This document shows, in pieces, positions 7,505 to 15,165 of a DNA stretch of 51,025 nucleotides (positions are counted from its first letter, which is position 1; every line of letters starts with the position of its first letter). The stretch is from NCBI GenBank assembly GCA_004173515.1, contig SECN01000039.1:1-51025 (forward strand), in the 5' to 3' direction. Both the position numbers and the translations under genes were made by a program. The notes under the pieces are model-generated. The model saw nothing but the letters and a program-made list of their open reading frames with translations. It was not told the origin of the DNA and searched no databases. This DNA is from Myxococcaceae bacterium (GTDB lineage Bacteria; Myxococcota; Myxococcia; Myxococcales; Myxococcaceae).

Positions 7505-9175
7505 TCACGGTTCCAGGCAGTTGAAGGCAATGGGTTCACGCGCCAGCGCCTGACGGATGCCGCTGTAGACGGCGCCATTCGACGCAAGGCCGATGTGTTC
7601 CACGAAGATGAGCGGGCACTGCTCCTGCACGGTGATGTTGCACTTCAGCGACTGGCCCTTCGCGTTCGTGCGGTCGCAGTTGTCCATGCGGCCGTTCGTG
7701 GCCGCGTCCGTGAACACGTCGAACTGCTTCAGGTTGTTGATGTTGGTGTAGGCGATGGCGTCGTCCGCGGCCCGGACGTTGATCTCCTCCAGGAACGGAC
7801 CCGCGCGCAATTGATGGCAGATGGGGCTGTCCGTGGGCTTGTTGGTGCACCCCACCAGCAGCGCGGCCAGCAGGGGATCCACGTGGGTGCCCTTGTGGGG
7901 CGTGCCCAGGCTGATCAGGGTGTCCACCTGCTTGTGACCGGAGTCGTGGATGAAGGTGCGGGACGTGATGCCGCCCTGGCTGTGGCCGATCAGGTTGACC
8001 TTCTCCGCCCCCGTCTTGAGCAACACCTCCGACACCCGGTTCTTGAGCACCTGCGCGCCCTCGCGGATGTCGATGAGCCCGAAGCCCGGCAGCTCGAAGA
8101 ACTCCACGTAGTAGCCGTCCGCCCGGAGCCGTGCCTCCAGCAGCAGGTACAGGAGCTCCGACGCCATGGTGCCCCCGACGATGATGACCGGGTTCTTGCG
8201 GCTCGTCGGCGCGGGGACCGGCGGCGGCACGGCGGCGGTGGTGATGCCGCAGCTCACCACGCTGGCCTTCGCCGTCCCGGGGTTGGAGATCAACGGAGGG
8301 TCCGCGGCCAGGCACGCCCAGGAGCCGTCCGCGGGCTGGGGCCCCTGCTGCACCATGAACTCGGCGTGGAGGGAGCCATTGCCGGCCCAGGACAGCTCAC
8401 AGCCGCCGCCCAGCGCCCTCCCCGGCCCCTTCGCGACGGACTTCGGATAGGCCCCGGTGCCCTGGGTGCCCTGCGTCACCGTGCACTGGAGGCTCGGCTT
8501 CGGAGTCACCGCCGTGGGCGCCACGCGGCAGGCGACGAGCGAGGCCTCCACCGTGGCGTCCTGGAAGTGGTTCGGCGGATCCGCCGCCTGGCAGTACCAG
8601 CCCTGCCCGCCCGGCGTGGGCCGGGACACCACCACGTTCTCCGCGTGCACGGAGCCGTTGCCGAAGTGGGACGTGTCACAGCCTCCGGAGACGACGGTGT
8701 AGCCATCGCTGACGAGCGTCGGCGTGAGCGACACCTCCACCACCGGGTTGCGCAACAGGCCCGTGCGCTTCGTCAGCGTCGTGCATTGCAGCGGCAGGTT
8801 CGCCCCGGCCGCGTCGGAGGCCTTGCAGTACGTGACGGACGCCCTCGCCCAGGCCGGGTTGGAGATGAGCGCGGGATCCGCGCCCTTGCACCGCCAGCCG
8901 AACTCGCCGTCGGGCGCGTTCTGCACCATCACCGCGGCGTGCACGGACTCCAGGCCGAAGCGAGACACCTCGCACCCACCGCCCACCCGGACGTAGCCCA
9001 GGCGCTGCTTGTCCAGCGGCACCGTCGCCACGGCCCTCGGGTTGGGCGTCAATCCCACGGCGGGCACCCGCTCCTGGGACGTCTGACAATCCAGCGTCCC
9101 CTGCGCGGCGGCTGTCGAACCCAGCAACAGCAGCGCGGTGAACAGCCCGGCCTGTCTGCTTGAAATGGTTGTCAT
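7505..9175 (-). CDS. Secreted lipase/esterase with three N-terminal cysteine modules
   Basis: Start ATG 9175 gives a 556-residue protein with a signal peptide (TALLLLGSTAAAQG). Residues 30-117, 131-216 and 231-309 are three copies of one module: it starts with LxCxT/LDCQT, has GGGCE/GGCD, then SVHAE or SLHAE, GWxC, AADPP and a closing Cys. The module is not one I can name; it may bind a surface ligand. From residue 328 an alpha/beta hydrolase follows: GGTMASELLY, nucleophile elbow GHSQGG (397-402, Ser399) and SLGTPHKGTH, the pattern of Pseudomonas/Burkholderia-type lipases. A C-terminal His lies in FVEHIGLASNG. A foldase is the usual partner of such lipases; here the upstream gene is an FKBP, which may help fold it (inference). 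Confidence 0.85.
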   Translation of the reverse strand: MTTISSRQAGLFTALLLLGSTAAAQGTLDCQTSQERVPAVGLTPNPRAVATVPLDKQRLGYVRVGGGCEVSRFGLESVHAAVMVQNAPDGEFGWRCKGADPALISNPAWARASVTYCKASDAAGANLPLQCTTLTKRTGLLRNPVVEVSLTPTLVSDGYTVVSGGCDTSHFGNGSVHAENVVVSRPTPGGQGWYCQAADPPNHFQDATVEASLVACRVAPTAVTPKPSLQCTVTQGTQGTGAYPKSVAKGPGRALGGGCELSWAGNGSLHAEFMVQQGPQPADGSWACLAADPPLISNPGTAKASVVSCGITTAAVPPPVPAPTSRKNPVIIVGGTMASELLYLLLEARLRADGYYVEFFELPGFGLIDIREGAQVLKNRVSEVLLKTGAEKVNLIGHSQGGITSRTFIHDSGHKQVDTLISLGTPHKGTHVDPLLAALLVGCTNKPTDSPICHQLRAGPFLEEINVRAADDAIAYTNINNLKQFDVFTDAATNGRMDNCDRTNAKGQSLKCNITVQEQCPLIFVEHIGLASNGAVYSGIRQALAREPIAFNCLEP

Positions 9176-9192
9176 TGGAGATCCCCGACCTT

Positions 9193-9879
9193 TCACTTCG
9201 CCACTTCGCGCAGCGTGATCTCGTAGACGAGCGTCGCGTTGGGGGGCACCTTGCCGGGAAGTCCCTGGGCGCCGTAGGCCAGCTGCGGAGGAACGACGAA
9301 GCGGTACTTGCTTCCCAGCGTCATGAGCTGGAAGGCCTCCGTCCAGCCCTTGATGCCGTCGCTGACGCCGATGACGGAGACCTTGCCCTGCGCCGCGGAG
9401 CTGTCGAACTCCGCGTTCGTGCCACCGACGATGGAGCCCTTGAACTCGAACACCACCCGGTTCGCCGGGCCGGGGCGCGGGCCCGGCGGCGTCGCCGTCA
9501 GCACCTGGTACTGGAGGCCGCTCGCGGTGGTGACCACGCCCGGCATGGCCTTGTGCTTCGCCTGGAAGTCCTGCCCCGCCTTGCCGTACAGCGCCGAGTC
9601 CGCCGCGAGCTTCGCCTTGCGGTTCTGGAGCATCGCGTTGCGGCCCCGGTCCCTCGCCGCCGTGAGCTCCACCCCATTCAGCAGGGACTGCTTCCCCTCC
9701 AGGTTGTCCCGCAGCCCCTGAAGCAGCGCGTTGATGTCCAGGTCCGCGTCGTTGCGCTTGATGGAGTCCGCGACGTCCTGACCCAGGGCGTAGCTGTCCC
9801 GCTCCTTGTCCGTCGCGAGCGGCGCGGCGGCGTGTGCTGTCGCGGCGCTGAAGAGCAGGAGGAAGGCAAGGTGTCTCAT
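9193..9879 (-). CDS. Periplasmic Mip-like FKBP peptidyl-prolyl isomerase
   Basis: Start ATG 9879 is favoured over the in-frame GTG at 9885 because GGAG lies 9 bases before it. The 228-residue protein has a signal peptide (LAFLLLFSAATAHAA), an N-terminal helical dimerisation domain (residues 25-110, with YALGQDVADSI and IDINALLQGL-type helices) and a C-terminal FKBP domain (110-225: GLQYQVL, NRVVFEFKG, GVSDGIKGWTEAFQLM, YGAQGLPGKVPPNATLVYEI). This is the Mip/FkpA architecture, which catalyses prolyl cis-trans isomerisation and chaperoning in the periplasm. It heads an operon with the lipase (17 bp downstream) and metallopeptidase. Confidence 0.9.
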   Translation of the reverse strand: MRHLAFLLLFSAATAHAAAPLATDKERDSYALGQDVADSIKRNDADLDINALLQGLRDNLEGKQSLLNGVELTAARDRGRNAMLQNRKAKLAADSALYGKAGQDFQAKHKAMPGVVTTASGLQYQVLTATPPGPRPGPANRVVFEFKGSIVGGTNAEFDSSAAQGKVSVIGVSDGIKGWTEAFQLMTLGSKYRFVVPPQLAYGAQGLPGKVPPNATLVYEITLREVAK

Positions 9880-10026
9880 GGGCACGGACTCCAGGGTGGT
9901 TGAGGCAGGAGGAGGGCACTCCGCCAGGCAGCAGCGGCACCCCGCGCTACATCAATTCACGTGCCAGGGTTTGCGACGGCCCGGCCCCGGGGGCCCGGCC
10001 TGGAACGGCGTGAAAACAGAGACACC

Positions 10027-10056
10027 TGACACGTCAGGGCCGTCCCTGACGCGTCA
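10027..10056. promoter_or_regulatory. Pair of palindromes, candidate operator
   Basis: TGACACGTCA (10027-10036) and the perfect palindrome TGACGCGTCA (10047-10056) are spaced exactly 20 bp apart, about two helical turns, on the same face of the DNA. They lie in the 271-bp gap between the divergent FKBP operon and serine hydrolase gene. The layout fits a site for two dimers of one regulator. No cognate regulator is visible nearby, and promoter boxes are not clear. Confidence 0.4.
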
Positions 10057-10150
10057 CGGAAACCCACGCACGAACCGGTCAAAAAAGGATGTCGAAATTT
10101 CCCCGCAACCCATTTGAGGCCCCTGTGTTGAAGAGGCGCAGGAGGCGTTC

Positions 10151-11293
10151 ATGACAGCAGTCGCGCGGGTGTGGCCTATCGGTTTGTGCTTCATGTTGTT
10201 GGCGTGTGGAGGCGCGGGGAGTCCGGCGTCGGAGGAGACTCCCCCGGGGGTGAGTGCTGAAGCACTCGTGGAGGCGAGTCCGCTGGCACCCGATGCGGGC
10301 TCGCCGTGGAGCGCGGTGGGCACGATGGTGTCCTCGCGGGCCGCGGCGGCGGGGGTGACGCGCATGGGCATCGCCATCTACGACGCCCAGGACCGCAAGG
10401 TGTACGAGCAGAGGGTGGGTGACTTCTCGCCCGACGAGCGCGTGGCGGTGGCGTCGTCCTCGAAGATGGTGTCCGGCGTCGTCCTCTTCGATGTCATCCG
10501 GCAGGGCCTGCTGACGCTGGACTCCACCACCGGCCAGGTGCTCGGGTGGACCGGTGACAAGGCGGGCATCACCCTGCGCCACCTGCTCTCGTTCACCTCG
10601 GGGCTGGAGCCGAACCACCCGTGCACCTCCCGGGTCGCCCTCACGCTCCAGGAGTGCGTCGCGCAGATCTCCACCGTGCCGGTGAAGGCCGTGCCGGGCA
10701 CGCGCTTCGACTACGGAGGCGTGCACCTCCAGGTGGCGGCGCGCATGGCGGAGGTGGTGACGAACAAGGGCTGGAACACGCTCTTCGCGCAGACGCTGGC
10801 GACGCCGCTCGGCCTGCCGTCGGGGGTCACCTACTACACAGCGCCCACGCAGATGCTGGGCACCACCAACCCGCTCATCGCCGGAGGACTGCGCACGTCC
10901 ATGAACGAATACGCGAAGCTGCTCGCGCTCGTCTTCCACCGGGGACGCTACGCGGGCCTGGAGAAGGGCACGCTGGCGCTCTTCTCCGCCCAGACGCGCG
11001 AGCCCTACCCGTCCGCCATCATCGGCAACTCGCCCATGCAGGACGTGGGCTATCCCTACCACTACGGGCTCACGGCGTGGCTGGAATGCAGCCCCGTGCC
11101 GGCCCTGGGGTGCTCCAGCATCAGCTCACCCGGCGCCTTTGGTTGGACGCCCTGGATGGAGCGCGACGCGGGCTACTACGCCATCCTCGGCATGCAGTTG
11201 GGCGCCGGGGACGCGACGGGCGGCGTGGTGTCGTTCGCGGTGGAGCTGGAACAGGACCTCAAGCCGCTCATCCGCACGGCGCTCGGGAACTGA
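10151..11293 (+). CDS. Serine hydrolase lipoprotein, beta-lactamase/DD-peptidase family (class C type)
   Basis: Start ATG 10151 has GGAGG at 10141-10145. The N-terminus is a lipoprotein signal (CFMLLACGG, lipid-attached Cys19), followed by a low-complexity linker to residue 50. The class C beta-lactamase-like fold shows the SxxK nucleophile motif SSSK at residues 102-105, the HLLSFTSGLE segment typical of these esterases, and DYGG in the place of YxN. The length of 380 residues is normal. Family members act as D-aminopeptidases, esterases or transpeptidase homologues; the substrate cannot be inferred. The gene ends just before a strong hairpin. Confidence 0.85.
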   Translation: MTAVARVWPIGLCFMLLACGGAGSPASEETPPGVSAEALVEASPLAPDAGSPWSAVGTMVSSRAAAAGVTRMGIAIYDAQDRKVYEQRVGDFSPDERVAVASSSKMVSGVVLFDVIRQGLLTLDSTTGQVLGWTGDKAGITLRHLLSFTSGLEPNHPCTSRVALTLQECVAQISTVPVKAVPGTRFDYGGVHLQVAARMAEVVTNKGWNTLFAQTLATPLGLPSGVTYYTAPTQMLGTTNPLIAGGLRTSMNEYAKLLALVFHRGRYAGLEKGTLALFSAQTREPYPSAIIGNSPMQDVGYPYHYGLTAWLECSPVPALGCSSISSPGAFGWTPWMERDAGYYAILGMQLGAGDATGGVVSFAVELEQDLKPLIRTALGN

Positions 11294-11301
11294 GCGCGAC
11301 A

Positions 11302-11332
11302 CCGCCCGGGCCGGTGTGCCGGCTCCGGGCGG
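11302..11332. terminator. Bidirectional terminator hairpin between convergent genes
   Basis: A long stem of CCGCCCGG (11302-11309) with CCGGGCGG (11325-11332), plus an inner CCGG/CCGG stem around a TGTG loop, sits 9 bp after one stop and 22 bp before the convergent gene end at 11355. Confidence 0.6.
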
Positions 11333-11354
11333 GAAGGACCGCCGGTCCGAAAGC

Positions 11355-11819
11355 TCACATGGGCCGGCGGAAGTAGTCCCCGAGGTCGGCGGGAAGCTGG
11401 GACGCCACCGCCGCCACCTCCTCCTCCGGGATGCGATCGCGCACGGCCGTGAAGACGGCGGCGACCACGCGAGGCGCCTGGTCGACCTTGATCTTCAGGT
11501 GGTCGGCCACGTCGGACATGAACTCGTCCTTGCCGATGCGCCTGGCGCGCGAAGGGCCCCGGTGCACCGAGCAGGCGCCCAATATCTGCCCGATGCCACC
11601 CTTCAGCGAGCGGAAGAGCTTCACGTCCTCGCCATCCGAGAGCCGCCGGGCGAGCGTGCACAGCACCGCGCTCGCGGCCTCGCGGGCATCCAGGCCCTGG
11701 CTGTGCATGACCGCGTCGGATTGGATTTCATCCAGGAAGGGCTGGAGCTCCAGCGACTCGTCGCGCTCCTTCACCGGTACGGCGTGGGTGTCCTGAGAGG
11801 GATTCTGGGGCGAAGCCAT
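11355..11819 (-). CDS. DUF2267 family protein
   Basis: Start ATG 11819 has GGAG 7 bases upstream; the longer frame to 11918 adds an unsupported leader. The 154-residue protein is helical and acidic. It contains the two-part DUF2267 pattern: DAREAASAVLCTLARRLSDGEDVKLFRSL, then DEFMSDVADHLKIKVDQAPRVVAAVFTAVRDRIPEEEV, ending LPADLGDYFRRPM. Each half is a helix pair resembling the SAM/HTH-like repeats of that family. DUF2267 proteins are often stress-associated in bacteria, but no biochemical role is established. It is cytoplasmic and monocistronic. Confidence 0.85.
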   Translation of the reverse strand: MASPQNPSQDTHAVPVKERDESLELQPFLDEIQSDAVMHSQGLDAREAASAVLCTLARRLSDGEDVKLFRSLKGGIGQILGACSVHRGPSRARRIGKDEFMSDVADHLKIKVDQAPRVVAAVFTAVRDRIPEEEVAAVASQLPADLGDYFRRPM

Positions 11820-12022
11820 GGGGCGTCTCCGAAGTTCGTGGGCCTGGAAGGGGCCCGGGTCCGCGAAGAGGCTGCGCACGGAGCGTGGCGCTTTCATCGT
11901 CCGGATCGCCGCGAGCAAGGACGCCCGCTGTCACGCGCTCCGGAAGGGAGCGTGATGGGGAGGCATTGCAGGGCGATCACAAGCGCCACAGCTTAACGGT
12001 TCAAGAGCGCGAAGGAGCCGCC

Positions 12023-12250
12023 ATGTCGAAACACGGTGATCCGTTTCCACCCCAAACGGGCCGGGCCGGACGGCGGCTCAAACGCTTCGGTCCCGCGCTC
12101 CTGATCGCGGCCCTGTCGGTGACGGGGCTCATGGCGGCGGACTCCTGTGGGGGCGGCGGAGGCGGAAGCTGCAAGGCATGCCGTGACGACTGCGCGAACA
12201 ACGGCATTCCGGCGAGCCAGTGCAACTGCGAGGGCTGCACCCCGCCCTAG
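12023..12250 (+). CDS. Small Cys-rich membrane or secreted protein
   Basis: A 75-residue protein starting at ATG 12023, with AAGGAG at 12011-12016. It has a basic N-terminus (GRAGRRLKRFG), one hydrophobic segment (PALLIAALSVTGLMAAD) and a glycine run (CGGGGGGSC) leading to a tail with seven cysteines in CxxCxxxC and CNCEGC patterns. The tail could be a disulfide-knotted secreted domain or a metal-binding knuckle. The Cys after LMAADS is not a good lipobox. It is the first gene of a tight three-gene operon; the next start (12260) uses a ribosome site that overlaps this gene's stop. Unknown function. Confidence 0.65.
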   Translation: MSKHGDPFPPQTGRAGRRLKRFGPALLIAALSVTGLMAADSCGGGGGGSCKACRDDCANNGIPASQCNCEGCTPP

Positions 12251-12259
12251 GAGACCGCC

Positions 12260-14170
12260 ATGCCTGGACTCGCCACCCGCCTGTTGGTCGCGCAGCGCGC
12301 GTTGGACGCGCTGAAGACGGCGGGCGCGCAGGAGGTCGCCGTCATCGAAGCGAACCTGAAGTGGTACCGGCTGGGCGCGCTGGGTCCGGCGCTCGGGGAC
12401 TTCGTTCCCTTCGAGAAGACACCCGGACAGAACGGCGGCCGCTCGCCCTACTACAGCGTCTGGGTGGAGGTCCTCCGGCTCGCGGTCGGTGACCCCACGG
12501 ATGGCACCCCCGGCGTCGTGCCCACGTTGCGCACGTTCAAGCAATTCCAGGAGCAGGTCTCGAAGTTGGTGAAGGACCACGACTTCGGTGGGCTCAAGGA
12601 CCTGCGGGACAGCGGCGGGCTGGACAAGGTGCAGCAGGCCTCCGCCGACCTGGGACGGGTCATGAAGCGGTTCTCTGACAAGGACAAGCTCGCGGACGTC
12701 GGCAGGAAGATGGGGCGCAACAGCAAGCCGCCCCTCCTCAATCCCAGCACCTTGATTCCGCCGAAGCAGTGGAACGGGCGTGACTGGTTGCATTGGAAGC
12801 AGCCCGGAAACTTCGCGTCCACGCTGCGCGCCAGGGCGCTGGCCAGTGGCGACGGGCGCTTCATGGCGTATGCGCTGGGGTGGACGGTCGCCTACGCCAC
12901 GCTGGTGTGTGGCACGGGCTTCATGAACTCGCTGGTCGGCTCCAGCTACCGCAACCACTGGTGGCGCACGCGCTTCATCGGGAACTTCGTGGACGCCTGG
13001 GTCTGGGGCTCCTACGGCGCGAAGGCGTCCATGGCCCCCACCGACGTGCCCACCCCCGCGTACGCCGAGTGGCCGGGACTGTGTGATGCGCGGCTGCACG
13101 ACCTGGTGGATTTCACCGGAGGGCTCGATGCGGAGGCGGTCGGCCGGAGCATCGTCGCGGAAGAGGCCCTTCCCCATGTGCTCCCTCAGGAGTTCACGGC
13201 CTTCTGGGTGGACGCCTGGACGGCGGCCTACCCCGGGCAGGAGGCACCGCTCTTCACCCGGGACCGGGTCCAGGTGGCCTACCTGCTGCTCTGGGTCCAG
13301 CTCTGGTTCCAGACCTCCGGTGACGTCGTCGGCTGCAACCCGCCCCCTCCGGCCGAGCCCCCGGATGCGTGCACGGACAAGACCCCGCCCACATGGGTGG
13401 ACCCCACGCTCATCGATCCCCAGACAAACGCGCCCTTCAAGGCGCCCACGCCCAAGGCCAAGCATGATCCGGACGTGGGGGAGATCATCTCCGGCATCCT
13501 GCTGGCATTGGCGGGCGTCGCCTCGTTCTTCCTGGGAGGCGCGGGCTTCGGCATCGCGGCGCTCGCGGGCGGTATCGCGATGATCGTGGACGGGGAGATG
13601 AACCTGAACTGGGACGAGCTGGAGTGTCAGCTCCACTGGATCGCGGTCTACCTGTTCAACGGGCTGGATGCGCTGCACAAGCTGACGGTCTTCGCGGGCC
13701 TCCAGCCTCCGGCCCCCGCGGAGTTCGCGACCGCCACGCAGACCGTCCAGTTCGCGGACAACCTGCCCTTGTCGTATTTGAGCGCCGGGACCGTCTGCAA
13801 GGGCCGGGCAATGGAAGGACTGCACGTGCCGTGGTCGGGCGCGCTCAGCACGTGGAACACGTATCCGGACACGACCGCGCTGGAGACACCGCTGACGCCC
13901 CAGGGGTCCTTCGCGGGCTTGTGGCCCTCCGCCATCGTCGACGACGCGGGCGCGAACGCGGCCACGGATGACATCGGCCGGCCCACCCTGCCCTGGCCCG
14001 GGGGCATCCAGGGGTCCTTCGGTCCCGCGGTGCAGGCGAGCGTGAAACTGCTCCAGGGCCCGGGGCAGTTGCCGGACTGGAACCTGGACAATGACCGGGG
14101 ACGCGCCTGGCTCACGTGGGAGCTGGCGAGTCCCTATGCCGACCCCGTACCCGCGAAGCCGGAAAGCTAG
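12260..14170 (+). CDS. Large hypothetical protein, possibly a divergent zinc-dependent phospholipase C-like fold
   Basis: A 636-residue protein starting at ATG 12260; GGAG at 12250-12253 overlaps the preceding stop. The N-terminal part (VIEANLKWYRLGALGPALGDFVPF) and the stretch SLVGSSYRNHWWRTRFIGNFVDAWVW recall bacterial proteins annotated as zinc-dependent phospholipase C-like. However, the usual THxxxDxxGHP metal site is replaced by VAYATLVCGTGFMN. A hydrophobic hairpin (about residues 405-445, GIAALAGGIAMIVDG) may insert in membrane. No signal peptide is seen. Its partners are the Cys-rich small protein upstream and the CARDB-like protein 11 bp downstream. Family assignment is weak; function unknown. 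Confidence 0.55.
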   Translation: MPGLATRLLVAQRALDALKTAGAQEVAVIEANLKWYRLGALGPALGDFVPFEKTPGQNGGRSPYYSVWVEVLRLAVGDPTDGTPGVVPTLRTFKQFQEQVSKLVKDHDFGGLKDLRDSGGLDKVQQASADLGRVMKRFSDKDKLADVGRKMGRNSKPPLLNPSTLIPPKQWNGRDWLHWKQPGNFASTLRARALASGDGRFMAYALGWTVAYATLVCGTGFMNSLVGSSYRNHWWRTRFIGNFVDAWVWGSYGAKASMAPTDVPTPAYAEWPGLCDARLHDLVDFTGGLDAEAVGRSIVAEEALPHVLPQEFTAFWVDAWTAAYPGQEAPLFTRDRVQVAYLLLWVQLWFQTSGDVVGCNPPPPAEPPDACTDKTPPTWVDPTLIDPQTNAPFKAPTPKAKHDPDVGEIISGILLALAGVASFFLGGAGFGIAALAGGIAMIVDGEMNLNWDELECQLHWIAVYLFNGLDALHKLTVFAGLQPPAPAEFATATQTVQFADNLPLSYLSAGTVCKGRAMEGLHVPWSGALSTWNTYPDTTALETPLTPQGSFAGLWPSAIVDDAGANAATDDIGRPTLPWPGGIQGSFGPAVQASVKLLQGPGQLPDWNLDNDRGRAWLTWELASPYADPVPAKPES

Positions 14171-14181
14171 AGGTGGGCACC

Positions 14182-15165
14182 ATGCGCTCCAGGGATGAAC
14201 CCAGGCACGGACGGCAAGACAGACATCCACTGGAGCCGGTCCCCCAGGGCTGCTGGCTCGTCATCCCCTACAAGGACACGGACGAAGGCGCGCGGAGGGT
14301 CCCGGCGGGTGAGACCTTCTGGGAGTCCCCTTACATCTGGATGCGGGACATGAGCGGGCAGCGGGTGACGCAGGCCATCGCGGGCCAGCCGGTGCGTGTC
14401 TTTGTCCGGATCCGCAATCGCGGGACGCTGACGTCATTTCCGACACGCATCACCTTCGCGTATGTGGATGCTTCGCTGGGAATCGCCTGGAGCACACCCC
14501 GGGTGCTCGCGGAGGTGTGGAGGAACGTACCGCCGAACCAGTTGGGCCCAGGGGTGCTGGACGTGGAGTGCCCTGTGGCATGGACGCCCGGCCCCTACAG
14601 CACCCATGCCTGCCTGCTGGTGATGTGTGACGGCGTGTTGATGGACCGGCCGACGGTGCCATGGAGCGCGGGGTTCGACCGGCACGTGGCGCAGCACAAC
14701 GTCACCATCGTCCCGGCGGCCCCGGGCTCGACGCTGAGCTTTCCGCTCCAGTTCGCGACGGTGCTGGCGGGCACTTCCACCGTGCGCTTCGCCGCGCAGG
14801 CCGCGTGGGTGGAGGCGAGGGATGCCGAACAGGTGCTGCGCTACGCACCGGGCCGTCGCGGTGTTCGCGGCACCCTGCTTGAGCCGGGCATCGTGAAGGA
14901 GAGCTTCCGCCCGGGCCGCATCGAAACCATCGGAGCGCTGGAGGACAGCCCGCTGGAGTACCGGGGCGAGGCCCACGGGGAGGCCGTGGGGTTCGTGGCG
15001 CTGGGGGAACCGCTGGAGTCGCGGCCGAGGGAACTTCAGCGCATGGACTTCGACCTCACCGTGCCTTTCGGAGAGGAAGCGCCGTTCCTGCTGGTCCGTC
15101 TGGCCCAGGTGGAGGACGGCATCGTGACGGGCGGCTACACGGGGGTGTTTGAGCTCCGGCCGTGA
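14182..15165 (+). CDS. Hypothetical protein with CARDB/Ig-like domain
   Basis: Start ATG 14182 follows GAGGTGGG at 14170-14177, which begins at the last base of the preceding stop codon. The 327-residue protein opens with a short basic leader and no signal peptide. Residues about 55-190 look like a CARDB-type immunoglobulin fold (AIAGQPVRVFVRIRNRGT, PTRITFAYVD, GVLDVECPVAWTPGPYSTHACLL). A second beta-rich region follows (TLSFPLQFATVLAGTSTVRFAA, then FDLTVPFGEEAPFLLVRLAQ). It is the third gene of the operon and overlaps the convergent HEAT/NACHT gene by 31 bp at the 3' ends. It may be a structural or adhesive partner of the upstream protein (inference). Confidence 0.7.
   Translation: MRSRDEPRHGRQDRHPLEPVPQGCWLVIPYKDTDEGARRVPAGETFWESPYIWMRDMSGQRVTQAIAGQPVRVFVRIRNRGTLTSFPTRITFAYVDASLGIAWSTPRVLAEVWRNVPPNQLGPGVLDVECPVAWTPGPYSTHACLLVMCDGVLMDRPTVPWSAGFDRHVAQHNVTIVPAAPGSTLSFPLQFATVLAGTSTVRFAAQAAWVEARDAEQVLRYAPGRRGVRGTLLEPGIVKESFRPGRIETIGALEDSPLEYRGEAHGEAVGFVALGEPLESRPRELQRMDFDLTVPFGEEAPFLLVRLAQVEDGIVTGGYTGVFELRP

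Noticed and set aside
7505..9940. 811-residue open frame on the minus strand
   Set aside because: Its first part is an out-of-frame shadow of the FKBP gene; the real lipase starts at 9175 with a signal peptide.
10252..10267. Hairpin GAGTGCT/AGCACTC
   Set aside because: It lies inside the serine hydrolase coding sequence with no expected regulatory role.
12000..14230. 745-residue open frame antisense to the 12260-14170 gene
   Set aside because: It has arginine/histidine-rich low-complexity sequence and no domain, typical of antisense frames in GC-rich DNA.
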